64,000 nucleotides of DNA from Symbiodinium natans (lineage: Eukaryota > Sar > Dinophyceae > Suessiales > Symbiodiniaceae): assembly GCA_905221605.1 (NCBI GenBank), contig CAJNDS010000451.1, forward strand, positions 22,501 to 86,500, written 5' to 3'. Of the stretch, positions 51,854-61,946 are shown piece by piece (the first letter of the stretch is position 1; every line of letters starts with the position of its first letter). The notes beneath the pieces are model-generated. The model had not been told where the DNA came from. It did not search any database and saw only the letters and a list, made by a program, of their open reading frames with translations. Made by a program: the position numbers and the translations under genes.

Positions 51854-52483
51854 GGGTGTTTAAGGGTCAGGGTTGAGGGTTTAGGGTTTAGGGTTTAGGG
51901 TTTGGGATTCAAGAGCCAGGGAAACCCTCATTCCTAAACCCTACAATTAGTAGTTTAGGGCTTCGAGGGTTGTAAATCCTCATTCCTTGACCCTAAACCC
52001 GGACTTGGGTGCTGGTTTTTTTTTCGCTACTAGGGCGAAGAGGGGTCTGCAGGGTTTAGGGGCACAAGGGGCGCAGGAGTTGAGGGTTTTTGGGGGTGGA
52101 TTGGTACTTTATGGATGAGGGTTCAGAATGTTCTGGTTACCCTCAACCCGAAACCCCTGCTTTTGTGCGCTGGGCTCCTTAGGTAGGGTGTACTTGGCTT
52201 TTCCCACACTGACAACCATCAAAATTCCTAAGCCCTACCTCAGCCATTCTCAACAATTTGGTCTGAGTACCCCCTGAAACCTTAAGCCAACCCTACTCTT
52301 GAAACCTTGGGCAACTAGGGTGCCGAGTTTAGGGCAACCCCTAAACACATTAAACCCAAAAGAGGGGCTACCAGCACCCCGATGACCCCCTAAACCCTAA
52401 ATCCTAAACCCTAAACCCCAAACCCTAAACCCTAAAGCCTTAACCCAACACCCTACCCCCCCTCCCCCCCCGTGGCTGTCCAG

Positions 52484-52545
52484 GCACCCGGCCCACTGAT
52501 TTGGCGACAGGTGCGCCTCATCCTCGAGAAGGACCCGCTTGCTGG
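52484..52545 (+). CDS. Exon, 20 codons, unrecognised
   Basis: CCCTAAA upstream, GTCCAG acceptor; ends GCT GG before GAGGTTTAGGG (GA donor). Reads APGPLIWRQVRLILEKDPLA. Confidence 0.5.
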
Positions 52546-52637
52546 GAGGTTTAGGGTTTAGGGTTTAGGGTTTAGGGGTTTAGGGTTTAGGGGTTTAGGG
52601 GTTTAGGGTTTAGGGGTTTAGGGTTTGGGGTTTAGGG

Positions 52638-52768
52638 TACGGTAACGTAATTACAGCTGTACTTTTAACCCACTTATAAGCCCCTTAAGTGCCCCAATGT
52701 GGTTATAGTTATAATTGGGTTCTGAGTACAGTTGTAACTGGGTTATTAAGTACCATGAGCCTCCATGT
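52638..52768. mobile_element. IE-B element
   Basis: Right arm TTAAGTACCATGAGCCTCCATG, the inner palindrome intact, left end decayed and abutting TTTAGGG. Confidence 0.75.
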
Positions 52769-53026
52769 GGGCTGATCTTGGCGCCTAACTCCAACTGCCT
52801 ACGCGAAGTCGTAATGCGGACACGGGTTGTTTTGAACCCTTAACCCCAAGCCCCGAAAGTGACGAAATCGTGTGCCGAAAAAACATTCAGGTGTAGGTGG
52901 GCGACCAGCAGTTGCGACTTGGGGTGGTTTCTAGGCTGCCGGGTCTCGGGGCACATTGAAGTTTAGCAATTTCACTCGCTTCAGGTGCTTTCTAACGAGT
53001 TCAAAAGGTGCGAAACCAGAGTTTAG

Positions 53027-53230
53027 GGATTACACAGGCGCAAAAACAGTAGGCGGACCGGTTCAGAGGCTTCGTATTGTTTGTCTGTGAGAGTGCAAAA
53101 CCTAGACTTGGCCGAGCCCCACTTCAAGCCTCTGCACAAATCCCTGAATTACTTTGGGAAAGGATACTCAAGCCTGTCACGACACGCAGCTTTTACATCC
53201 ACATGGCCATCGTCGAATCCGTCCGAGTAA
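53027..53230 (+). CDS. Possible terminal exon
   Basis: Open without ATG; best part EPHFKPLHKSLNYFGKGYSS then LSRHAAFTSTWPSSNPSE and TAA at 53228-53230. The opposite strand is also open. Confidence 0.4.
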   Translation, partial: GLHRRKNSRRTGSEASYCLSVRVQNLDLAEPHFKPLHKSLNYFGKGYSSLSRHAAFTSTWPSSNPSE

Positions 53231-53378
53231 ACCCCTAAAGCAGTTAGGCCTTAGGCCCACAACCCTGATATATTGTGCCGCTGCAGCAGAGACGTTGCCA
53301 GCCAGTGATGGCGGGTGCTTAAGTTGCGAAACCGGCAAAGAGTTTTGGGTGTAAGGTTCAACGGGGGGTTCTCTTAAT

Positions 53379-53735
53379 TGAAGAGGGAGTGAGTTCGGCT
53401 TGAACGCCACTCTTTTGCTGCTGCGTACCTCGGTATTCCCTTGTTTCGTTGACCGCCTTGTGCCGGTAAGTGCCCCGCCCAGATCTTCCAAAACCCTTTA
53501 ATTCAGGAACACACCCTCATAATAATGATCCTTAGAAAAAATCAAGGAACACACCCTAACTCATAATCATGATCCTTCGTATGAGTTAGGGTCTACTCCT
53601 TAACCAAGGGGGTTTTGGAAGATCTGGGTGAATGGGTCGTGTCAGCTCGCATACGAGTTTTTCAAAGCCTTGAGTACAGGATGGCCGGCTCGAGAGCTCC
53701 GAGAGGCTCAGGCGACATTGTTATTTCTTGATTGT
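53379..53735 (+). CDS. Two exons separated by a single IE-G introner
   Basis: 53379-53465 (LLLLRTSVFPCFVDRLVP, donor GTAAGT) and 53646 to about 53735 (LAYEFFKALSTGWPARELRE then AQATLLFLD) join in phase 0. The 180-bp intron 53466-53645 is almost entirely one palindromic element. Family not recognised; the exon start of the first is tentative. Confidence 0.55.
53478..53628. mobile_element. Introner-like element family IE-G
   Basis: Arms CCCAGATCTTCCAAAACCC (53478-53496) and GGGTTTTGGAAGATCTGGG (53610-53628) are perfect inverted repeats. The inner region has a CTAACTCATA / TATGAGTTAG palindrome and a repeated GGAACACACCCT. Starts 12 bp after the donor and ends 17 bp before the acceptor. Confidence 0.85.
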
Positions 53736-53845
53736 TTAGGGTTTAGGGTTTAGGGTTTAGGGTTTAGGGTTTAGGGTTTAGGATTTATGCATTTATGTAT
53801 TCTGTGTTTTCCATGTTTTGGAATGGTTTCCCAACCCTGCAGGGG

Positions 53846-53962
53846 TCACCAGCCCGCACCTCACTGGCCATTCGGCTGTTCCATGGAAGAGGGAATTTTT
53901 CGGGCCGAGTTGCGGAGATCTTCTTGGGAGTAGCTCCAGGAAGTCGAGATAGTTCTAGCTGA
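53846..53962 (+). CDS. Possible terminal exon
   Basis: After CTGCAG: SPARTSLAIRLFHGRGNFSG then RVAEIFLGVAPGSRDSSS and TGA at 53960-53962. A second frame is also open. Confidence 0.35.
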   Translation, partial: SPARTSLAIRLFHGRGNFSGRVAEIFLGVAPGSRDSSS

Positions 53963-54158
53963 CTACCTTTTGGGGTTTAGGGTTTAGGGTCTAGGGTCGA
54001 GTGGCTTCTCAAGCAAATCCGAGTCTTGGGGGTCTAGGGGACATGGAGCTGCTTTTCCTTTGGCATTCGAGAGGTTTGTTCTGGATGCTTCATAGTAGAA
54101 GGGTTCCGCAGGTTCCGGGTTGAAGAAGGGTTTAGGGGCCCATGAAAATGCCTGAGAG

Positions 54159-54160
<2 letters not shown>

Positions 54161-54194
<34 letters not shown>
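54161..54194. repeat. (GA)n microsatellite
   Basis: 17 uninterrupted GA units. Confidence 0.95.
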
Positions 54195-54199
<5 letters not shown>

Positions 54200-54299
54200 G
54201 GCCCCGAAAGAGAAGGGGAGCCGCCCCTAGTCTAGGGATGAGGGTTTAGGGTTTAGGGTTTAGGGCTACTAAGCGGAGGTGCTCCCACACAGCCTTCTG

Positions 54300-54393
54300 C
54301 CCAGGGTCGGCCCCACCTCAGCCAGCAGAGGTTGCGGAACCAGTGCTTCTGCTTGGGGAGGTTCATGGTACTTCATAGCCCAGTAATACTTGG
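54300..54393 (+). other. Exon candidate running straight into a truncated IE-B element
   Basis: After CCCAG at 54304: GRPHLSQQRLRNQCFCLG, then the IE-B left end CTTGGGGAGGTTCATGGTAC (54353 on), broken off at about 54393. Confidence 0.45.
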
Positions 54394-54614
54394 TTAGGGT
54401 TTAGGTACTTCCCTACTCCAAACTACCGCCCCCCCCTCCCCCGCTACAACCCCCCCCACCAACTATGCCTAGGTGGCCTTAATTATGGGGGAACCTAGAG
54501 GGGGGGGTACTAGGGGAACCCTGCGCGAACTGGTTTTCTGAAGGGATGAAGACTCGTACCCCTAAGGTTGTACCCCTAAAGGCTCCCCTCATAACTTTCA
54601 TTAGGGTGTACTTC

Positions 54615-54716
54615 GCAGGACTCAGAGTAGGCCCGTATTCCCCTTTTTTTAAGCCTGATAAACCCCTTGTAAAACCAAAAATGGCGCCCGTTTTATTCCT
54701 AGGTCTAGTTTTCTAG
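54615..54716. mobile_element. Introner-like element family IE-D, copy 3
   Basis: GGACTCAGAGTAGGCCCGTATTC ... TTTATTCCTAGGTCTAG; the right arm is shortened. Confidence 0.75.
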
Positions 54717-55600
54717 ATCAGCCCCCCGAGCATGATGAAGGGACCTCACTGGGAAACCCAAACAGGGAACTCCAAGAATGTAGGAATAGGAAGGTCGCAC
54801 TAGCAAAGTGTGCAGACTTCCTGGTACGGCTATTAATTTACATAGAGTCTGCCAGATGGAGGCAAAGCAAGACGTAGGAAGACGGGCATGCGTAGGGTTC
54901 AGGGCTTAGGGGTTTAGGGCTTGAAGAGTTTCGGGGTTGGGGTACTATAATCCCGCTTAAGGACTGTTACACAAACAAATCAAAAAGCGTGGTCTCCGAC
55001 CTGCTTGAGCTCTATCTGTTGAGCTTCTTTATAGCCCTTACGTGCATTTTTTCTAACACGAGTGTATAGCAAACCCAAAAGGGAACTCTAGGAATATAGC
55101 AGGTACGGTATATAGAGGCATGCCCGAAATGCCAACAAGTCCCGCCCGCTCCTTTGACGACAGCCGTGGCCGGGAAAGTGACCCAAACCCTCGGGATTTC
55201 AGGCATAGGGTTTTATGGTGTTCGGTGTAAGTGTGGGGGGGGGGGGGTTTGTAGAGTCGAAACCAGAAGTCAAAGTGGCCTCCCCAGGCCAACACTCAAC
55301 ACTATTATGGTAGCTGTTCTGAGTACCTCCCTAAACCCTCAACCCCTCGTCCCAAAACCAAGAGACTCATTTTTCCATTGGCCCATCCCTTTGAAGGACC
55401 ATTGCATCCCCGCCCCCAAACCCCCCAACCCCCCATATCATCCTAGACCTCCCTAGTCCCTAGACCGTAAACCCTAAACCCTAAACCTGTCTTGTAAGCA
55501 GAAAGAGGGGTCTCCCCTGACCCAAAGCCCTAAGCCCCCTTAAACCATCCTCATCCTTGCCCTAAACCCTAAACCCTAAACCCCAAACCCCCCCCTCCCC

Positions 55601-55668
55601 CCTTGTTTGCGGACACCGAGAGCCAAGCCACGTGGCTTAGAGCACCCAGAGCTTCATGCCTAGGTGGC
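55601..55668 (+). CDS. Exon candidate
   Basis: CCCTAAA block upstream, G-rich sequence downstream. Reads FADTESQATWLRAPRASCL to a GTGGCT donor. Confidence 0.35.
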
Positions 55669-56391
55669 TTATAGGGCTTGTTTAAGGTTCTTTGTAAGGT
55701 TTTTTTTTTTTTATAGGGTTTGTAAGGGTTTTGTGAAAGGTTTGTTGAGGGTTTTTAGCGTGTTTAGGGTTTTTAGGGTAGGGGCTTTTAGGGTTAAGTT
55801 TAGAGTTTTAAGGGCTACTGGTTTCAGGGGTTGAAGGGCGGGAGCTGATATGCTTGTTTGCAATCAGCTAAAGTCTCATCGACAAACCATTCCCAAAGTT
55901 TTTCTCCACGATGAGTGGTGGACTTCTGGCATCTGACCCGATGGCAGGCGCAGCACGGATTCACCCGAGACTAAGAGAACCCGACCGGCCCCAGCCAAGC
56001 CGCAACACCCTACGCCCCTAAGCTGGGGTTGCTAAGGAATATCATGTGTTTAATCGGATTTTAGGCCTTTCAGGGCAAAGCCCTGTACACCGCTAAGCTG
56101 CGGTTCTCTAGGTCGGGGTCCCTTTTGGGCCCCTGTCTATAGCACGGCACCCCCAAGAGAAGGACCCCAAAAGGGAACTTCATGTTTCCCAAACCTTGGC
56201 TTCAGTGTTTGGGGCAAAAGGGGGACTTCTGAAGTTGATTTGGATATATACATTATATATATATATGTATGTATGTATGTATATATATATATATACATAC
56301 ATATTATCCATGGGCGACATCCCCCCTGCATACCCTTACATGACCCTTTGAATGTCTATACGAGTCTATAAACCCTGAACCCTAAACCCAA
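55669..56391. other. Spacer with open stretch and microsatellite
   Basis: Decayed G-rich heptamers, an open stretch at 55855-55950 (LKSHRQTIPKVFLHDEWW) of uncertain status, and an AT/ATGT microsatellite at 56242-56303. Confidence 0.4.
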
Positions 56392-56392
56392 G

Positions 56393-56676
56393 GTGCGTTT
56401 CTGGGCAAGCTCAGGTCACCGAGGCTTTTATCAAACAAGAGGTTTGTAGCACAGGAACCTAAACCCTAAACCCTCAACCTAACTTGGGCTTTCAAGGTTA
56501 CCCCCCCCCCCCCCTTCTCCCCTCTTTGATTTCAATACCAGCTACCCCCAAAAGACCAATTTCAATCATCTAGGCTCCTACGTTCCCTTTATTAAAGCAA
56601 ACGTGTGGTTGGTCTTCGTCTCTTGTGGAGAGCCGCAGGAAGCAAAGCATCTCCGAAACACCAACCTTCCCCGGAG
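56393..56676 (+). CDS. Two exons, joined in phase, unrecognised
   Basis: 56393-56441 (VRFWASSGHRGFYQTR, acceptor CCCAAG after CCCTAAA, donor GTTTGT) and 56639-56676 (GSKASPKHQPSPE after the join, donor GTTCG). Phase 1 fits at the join. Confidence 0.45.
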
Positions 56677-56913
56677 GTTCGAAACCCCCTAAACCCTAAA
56701 CAAGGCAACCCTGAACCCTGCCCGTGCGGGTGAGAGTGGACGCCTGCCTGAAACGAGCCCCTGGCAAATTTCCCCTACGGTAAGGGGAGAGGAGGGGTGG
56801 ACATTCTATTCCTAAAAGGATCTCGAAGGGAGGTTTCCAAGTAATGGAGTCAGGAAACCCTAAACCCTAAAAAACCCTAAACAACCCTAAAAAACCCTAA
56901 ACCCTAAACCTTG

Positions 56914-57003
56914 TTTGAGGCGAGGTTTCGCCCGACCGGCTGGGGCCGGCAAGGAAGGCGCGGCGCATTTCCAGCGCAGGCGGCTGGGAACTCCCCCTGT
57001 AGG
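56914..57003 (+). CDS. Exon candidate, Arg/Gly-rich
   Basis: Between CCCTAAA and TTTAGGG arrays. Two frames open, e.g. RFRPTGWGRQGRRGAFPAQA. Confidence 0.3.
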
Positions 57004-57063
57004 GTATAGGGTTTGGGGTTTAGGGTTTAGGGTTCAAAGAGGCCCCAAAGGCCCCTTCTTTCC

Positions 57064-57268
57064 GTCATGGTACTTAATAACCCAGTTACAACTGTACGTA
57101 GAACCCACTTATAAGCCCCTTCAGTGCCCTAACGACGTGGCTGTAATTGGGTTAGAAGTAAACTAAACCCTAAACCCTAGCCCCTACCCCTAAACCCTAA
57201 ACCCTAATTGGGTTATAAGTACAGTTTAAGTTATGATTGGGCTCTGAAGTACCATGAACCTCCAAGTA
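57064..57268. mobile_element. IE-B element interrupted by telomeric heptamers
   Basis: Both arms of IE-B are present (GTCATGGTACTTAATAACCC ... AAGTACCATGAACCTCCAAGT), but about 45 bp of CCCTAAA-type repeat (57163-57208) splits the right half. Confidence 0.85.
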
Positions 57269-57317
57269 CATGCTCGAGCCATGCCATGCAAAAGAGGCGA
57301 AATGGAACTGCTCACAG
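57267..57317 (+). CDS. Exon using an IE-B end as acceptor
   Basis: CCTCCAAG of the element, then YMLEPCHAKEAKWNCSQ and a GC donor (GCTAGGGTTTAGGG). 17 codons, phase 0 to 0. Confidence 0.5.
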
Positions 57318-57445
57318 GCTAGGGTTTAGGGTTTAGGGTTTAGGGTTTAGGGTTTAGGGTTTAGGGTTTAGGGTTTAGGGTCCAAGGTCTAGGGTTTAGG
57401 GTTGCGGGTTGAGGGTGTAGGGGGGTTTAGGGGGTTTGTAGGGTA

Positions 57446-57505
57446 ATGCGTGCGCTGGAGGAGATGTCGCTGCCGTGGCCGTGCTGTTTGTCGGAGGCCG
57501 GGTAG
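57446..57505 (+). CDS. Possible exon
   Basis: Flanked by TTTAGGG on both sides. MRALEEMSLPWPCCLSEAG before GTAGGTTTAGGG. No clear acceptor. Confidence 0.25.
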   Translation: MRALEEMSLPWPCCLSEAG

Positions 57506-57570
57506 GTTTAGGGTTTAGGGTTTAGGGTTTAGGGTTTAGGGTTTAGCGTTTAGGGTTTAGGGTTTAGGGC

Positions 57571-57689
57571 ACTTGTTTAACCCAATTGTAAAAGGGCTTA
57601 TAACCCCCTTGTAAGCCTCTTAAGTGCCCTAAAGTGGTTGTAATTGGGTTATAAGGGAAGTTATATTTGGGTTACCATGAACCTCCAAC
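57571..57689. mobile_element. IE-B element
   Basis: Left end replaced by TTTAGGG, inner part and right arm TTACCATGAACCTCCAAC intact. Confidence 0.75.
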
Positions 57690-57768
57690 ATGTGATCCTC
57701 AGTTGGATACCAGGTTTTGAGGGGTAGTTTTTTTTTCGAAATTGTTGTTTCTGGCTGCTCTCTCGCAG

Positions 57769-57832
57769 GTAGGAAGAGAGGCACCAACAAACAGATCGAA
57801 CGAAGCAAACAACCAACCAAGCGCGCGCACGG
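57769..57832 (+). CDS. Exon candidate
   Basis: Strong polypyrimidine acceptor (TGGCTGCTCTCTCGCAG); one frame reads GREAPTNRSNEANNQPSART to a GT donor. Confidence 0.4.
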
Positions 57833-57962
57833 GTCTTCAGTAGGGTAACTGTACTTATAGCTGGTTATATCCTTACTTAGGGTACTTTAAATTATCAAAC
57901 CCTACACCCTAGACGCTAAACCCTAAACCCTAAACCCTGGCCCTAAACCCTAAACCCTAACT

Positions 57963-58062
57963 TCTCCACGCGAGGCCTGATCGGTGTAGTTTGCCTCCCA
58001 GTGCTGGCCCTTGCGCACGCCGTGCAGAGTTCGGGGCCTGGTGTGCCAGGAATTGGGTTTAG
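57963..58062 (+). CDS. Exon candidate, hydrophobic
   Basis: Between CCCTAAA and G-rich arrays. Reads RGLIGVVCLPVLALAHAVQS, possibly a membrane or signal segment; the opposite strand is also open. Confidence 0.35.
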
Positions 58063-58180
58063 GGTTCAGGGTTCAGGGTTCAGGGTTCAGGGTTCAGGGT
58101 TTAGGGTTTAGGGTTTAGGGTGTAGGGTGTAGGGTGTAGGGTGTAGGGTTTAGGGTTTAGGGTTTAGGGTTTAGGGCTGA
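58058..58180 (+). repeat. Array of successive heptamer variants
   Basis: Runs of GGGTTCA (5), then GGGTTTA, then GGGTGTA (4), then GGGTTTA again: each variant is clustered. Confidence 0.9.
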
Positions 58181-58199
58181 GGGTGGCACAAAGCAACTT

Positions 58200-59090
58200 C
58201 CAGCTTCAAAAAGGTTTAGGGCTTGGCCAACAGGATTCCCGATTAAGCCCCCAATGCTGAAACCCTCTAACCTGAGGCCCGAAATTCTTAAACCCTGTGC
58301 CTTTAAAACCTTAAACCCTTACATAAACCTTAAGCCTTTAAACCGCAATCCCTAAAACCCTGAAGCCTTAAAAGCTAGACCTTTACTTAAGACCTTGAAC
58401 TGCCAGGTTCCTGTTGGCGCCTTGGGTGATGGAACCCGTAAACCCTAAAGCCTAAAACCTACATTTGCCTCACCTAGGGTTCAGGGTTCAGGGTTAAGGG
58501 TTTAGGGTTTGGGGTCTAGGGTTTAGGGGTTAAGGCTTGTAGGGTTTGGGGGGAGGCAGTGGTGAGAAGACCTGCTGCGGAAGGCTTTAGGGTTTAGGGG
58601 TTAAAAGGGTTTAGGGTTTAGGGTTTAGGGTTTAGGGTTTAGGGGTAAACCCTAAGCCTGGAGTCCTTTGAGTCCTTTGCCCGGGGGCTAAGGAGTTCCC
58701 CTGGCGACTTACACCTCCCCATGAGGAAGCATGGTTTGCACACTCTCAGCACCCAAAACTCTGCCCCCCTTCAGACTCTGAGCCCCAAACGCTCTTAGTC
58801 TCGAAGCTAGCTCAAACCCAGAAACCCTCAACTTCTTTGAACCCTAAACCCTAGCCCTAAACCCTAAACCCTAAACCCTAAACCCTAAACCCTAAACCCT
58901 AAACCCTAAACCCTAAACCCTACACCCAACCCTAAACTAGGACATCCGGAGAATTTGATGTGGATCCTTGTTCGGGCCAAGGCCTTGTTTCGGAACATTG
59001 TTTAGAGAGTTTTAGGGCCAACCCTAACCCTAAACCCTGGCCCTAAACCCTAAAACCTAAAACCTAAACCCTAAACCCCAACCGGGCAAA
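58200..59090. repeat. Telomeric intron DNA, no exon secured
   Basis: Decayed CCTTAAA and GGGTTTAGG sequence, unique DNA at 58640-58830, and a CCCTAAA array at 58841-58922. Confidence 0.55.
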
Positions 59091-59168
59091 CACTCCTAAA
59101 CCCAGCCGGCGAGGCTGGAGACACAAGCGCAAAAAGCGGCGCACGCAGGCGGAGGACCGCTGCTGCGG
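59091..59168 (+). CDS. Exon candidate, strongly basic
   Basis: Between CCCTAAA and TTTAGGG arrays. Reads SRRGWRHKRKKRRTQAEDRC, nuclear-localisation-like. Confidence 0.35.
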
Positions 59169-59811
59169 GCTTAGGGTTTCGGGTTTAGGGTGTAGGGTTT
59201 AGGGCTTAGGGTTTGGGGTTTGGGGTTTGGGGTTTAGGGTTCGTTCAGAGGGTAATAGTATTTAGGGTATATACTGGGTACTCCTAAATTCTTCGAAATC
59301 CTTGAAGGTTTAGGGTTTCTAGTGTTTTGTAGCAATTCTGGGTCGGGTAGTTCAGACCCTGAAAGCCCTATCTTATAATTTAGATCAACCCCTGCCCAAG
59401 AACTTGTTTTCTGCAGGCTGCCTAAAGAATCACACAAGGAGTTTTAACACTAAACCCTGAACCGTCAACCCTTTTAAGATTTAACCCTACGATCCTACAA
59501 ACGCAGGCTTAGGGGATCAATAGGCATAAGGCAGGGGGATTACAGCAGGGACGGAGGATTCAAAGGGTTGCGTCTTTGGGCCTGCGTCATAGCCTCCCCA
59601 AACATTCACGTTTGTAAGAACCAATCAACATCCCTTAACCTACAAAAAGAGGATATTTGAGAAGAAAACATAAGCAAGGATTGCACCATGCCCTTGAATT
59701 TTTCAGGGTATGCCCAAGGGGTATGTTGAATATGTCTTCGATCTTTGAGGTTTTTGCCAGCTCCCAGGGGTATAAGAAGGTACCCTTAATCTTATTCCCC
59801 TCTAGAACCCC

Positions 59812-59852
59812 TATATATATATATACGTATATACATATATATATATATATAC
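59812..59852. repeat. AT microsatellite
   Basis: TATATATA with two ACGTAT/ACAT interruptions. Makes long Ile/Tyr open frames on both strands that are not genes. Confidence 0.9.
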
Positions 59853-59922
59853 CTTGTATAGCCCCTGTATACCTAAGTAGCCCCCTGATAACCCCCCCCA
59901 ATAACCCCTGATAAGGGTCCCT

Positions 59923-59998
59923 GAAGCTCTCACCCAGCTCTCGCGCAACCTGCCTGCGAAGGAGGAAAGCGACCCAGACTACGCACAGGCAGAGAGTG
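59923..59998 (+). CDS. Exon candidate
   Basis: After GATAAG: VPEALTQLSRNLPAKEESDP then DYAQAE and a GTGAGT donor. Coding-like, unrecognised. Confidence 0.45.
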
Positions 59999-60300
59999 AG
60001 TCAGGTTTGCTCTGGGAGCTGGGGATGTTAGCCGGATAAGCCAAAAAACCCTAAACCCCAAACCTTGAAAGCCTAAAATCGAGACCTTGACAACCCCCTA
60101 AACTACCAAACGCCTGGGTTTAAGGTTGAGGGTTGAGCCTCCGCTGCCTTGCATCTGAGGCAGACAGGCGCAAGCCAACAGCATGGGGTTTGGGGCTTGG
60201 GGGTTGAGGGTTTTAGGTAAGAAGGGAAGGACTCGCAAACCCCAACCCTGAACATCCCAAACCCGAAAAGACCTGAAGCCTCTAAACCTCCCCTAAGCTC

Positions 60301-60309
60301 CCTCCCCCC

Positions 60310-60345
<36 letters not shown>
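60301..60345. repeat. Poly-C run
   Basis: About 33 uninterrupted C (60312-60344) after CCCCTCC runs. Confidence 0.95.
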
Positions 60346-60346
<1 letters not shown>

Positions 60347-60445
60347 GAAAACGCAGACCCAGAGACAAAAAATATCAAAAAGTACTTCAAAAGACCCTAG
60401 AAACCCCTAAACCCGAAACCCCCAGACCCGAAAAGACCTATGAAC

Positions 60446-60511
60446 GCCAGGACGACGACGCCCGGTGGCCATTTGCGCCGGCTGGGGAACGACGAGGCAC
60501 TTTTTTGGGAG
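60446..60511 (+). CDS. Exon candidate
   Basis: Followed by GAGGTTTAGGG. One frame reads TTTPGGHLRRLGNDEALFWE; another frame is open too. Confidence 0.3.
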
Positions 60512-60584
60512 GTTTAGGGTTTAGGGTTTGGAGTTATAGGGTTCCCTGGCCCCGGCTTGAGGGTGCAGCTATATAGGCTTTAGG

Positions 60585-60832
60585 ATGATAGCCCGCTTCT
60601 TATTCTAAGGTCTGTCAGGAAAAAAAAGTGGGTCGCAAGCAGGGTGCAGTGGGTGTTCGAGTGTTTGGTGGGCTTTAGGTCTAGCATGTTGTCGCTCAGC
60701 ATGATGAAAGGCAAAGCATCGGAGCTTCCGGCGGGGACCACTCGACACACCGGCTACGTGACGATGCCCGATGGTGTCAGGACTGGCGAGCGGGATAGCC
60801 CCCCAAATCCCAAAGTACCCACGCATAAATAG
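60585..60832 (+). CDS. Open frame of about 82 codons, possible exon
   Basis: Reads WVASRVQWVFECLVGFRSS and MMKGKASELPAGTTRHTGYV then TMPDGVRTGERDSP, stop TAG at 60830. The second half is the more coding-like. Confidence 0.4.
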
Positions 60833-61039
60833 TAATAATAAGAAGAAGAAGAATAACATCATCATCATCATCATGAACTCTAATCTCCTTTGTAGTTTTA
60901 CTACACTAACCGCGAAACCCTACTGTAACTATTCAGGCCCCTATATTAGCTCTTCGTGTTTAGGGAACCTTACAGACCGACCCTCGGCGGCAGCCGGGAA
61001 GAAGCTTCGCCCTAAACCCTAAACCCTAAGCCCTAAACC

Positions 61040-61239
61040 CTACACCCCTACAAAGCAAGCTTGCCCAGAGGCTGATGGGGAAGAACCGGAAAGGTCACCC
61101 CAAGCTGGAGCAGTTGGGGAGTTCTATTTGAGAGTGCGGCCCAAACTAGAAGTGTGTTCTGTTGGCACCTTGTCCCTTGGTCCTTTTTGTTGTGTAGTTG
61201 GAACTGCTCCAAACCTTGTTTTTGCGATGCTGGACTTGT
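61040..61239 (+). CDS. Possible exon
   Basis: Frame without ATG: PEADGEEPERSPQAGAVGEF then YLRVRPKLEVCSVGTLSLGP, stop TAG at about 61237. A 147-codon frame on the - strand (61048-61491) overlaps; see rejected items. Confidence 0.3.
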
Positions 61240-61479
61240 AGAGCCGCTGTACAAGAGCTTGCACAAAGCCTGGCTGTCAAGTTTAGCAAAATAGTGGTGA
61301 CCAGCTGCTTGGCTGCATGGAGAGATAGGGTGATGTGCGTGTTTAGCTAGTTCGAGAGCTGTGTTTCTCGGGTTACATCTGCATGCAGCTTGAGTAGCTA
61401 CTTCGGAGCATTCCAGAGTCCAACAGCGGGGTGCTTTCCTTTTGGGTGCTGTTCTTTTTGGCTTCAGTTGTTGACGCTT

Positions 61480-61632
61480 ACTTTGGTGCACTTGACGTAC
61501 CAGCTGGGGGACTCGAAGGTTTTTTCAGTGACCTGTGGTGATTTCAAGGTAGCAAATGGCGAACGCATACAGCATATTCAGACATTCCCCTGCAGAGTGT
61601 CCGAGAGGTCAGCTAAGCGGGTGGCAAAAAAA
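61480..61632 (+). CDS. Possible exon
   Basis: Reads TYQLGDSKVFSVTCGDFKVA then NGERIQHIQTFPCRVSERSA before CCCTAAA DNA. Unrecognised. Confidence 0.35.
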
Positions 61633-61805
61633 ACCCTACACCCCCAAACCCCTAAACCCTAAAACCCTAAACCCCTAAACCCCTAAACCCTAAACCCCTC
61701 TACCCCTAAACCCTAAACCGTGGCAAGGATCGCGGTCGATGTCCTTCTTCCAGCCTGCGCGCAAGGCCGGACAGTGCAGCTGCCAGCATTGGGCCATGGT
61801 CATCA

Positions 61806-61946
61806 TTTGGGATGCTCCCCCTTATACAAACAGCCTTTAGTAGGGATCATTCTAGGGGGTACTATAATCATAATTCCTATTCAGGACTGGTTAGGGCTAC
61901 TTGGATCCCCAGTAAACACTGTTTGTATGAGGGGGAACATCCCAAA
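61806..61946. mobile_element. IE-A element with a 6-bp target duplication
   Basis: TTTGGGATGCTCCCCCTTAT ... AGGGGGAACATCCCAAA, flanked by TCATCA at 61800-61805 and 61947-61952. Confidence 0.85.

Noticed and set aside
60848-60872. CRISPR-like or structured repeat
   Set aside because: Simple GAA/ATC trinucleotide runs; no repeat-spacer pattern anywhere in the window.
61048-61491. 147-codon open frame on the - strand
   Set aside because: Reads plausibly but no domain is recognisable, two + frames are also open in the same stretch, and no other - strand gene is supported. Left undecided rather than called.
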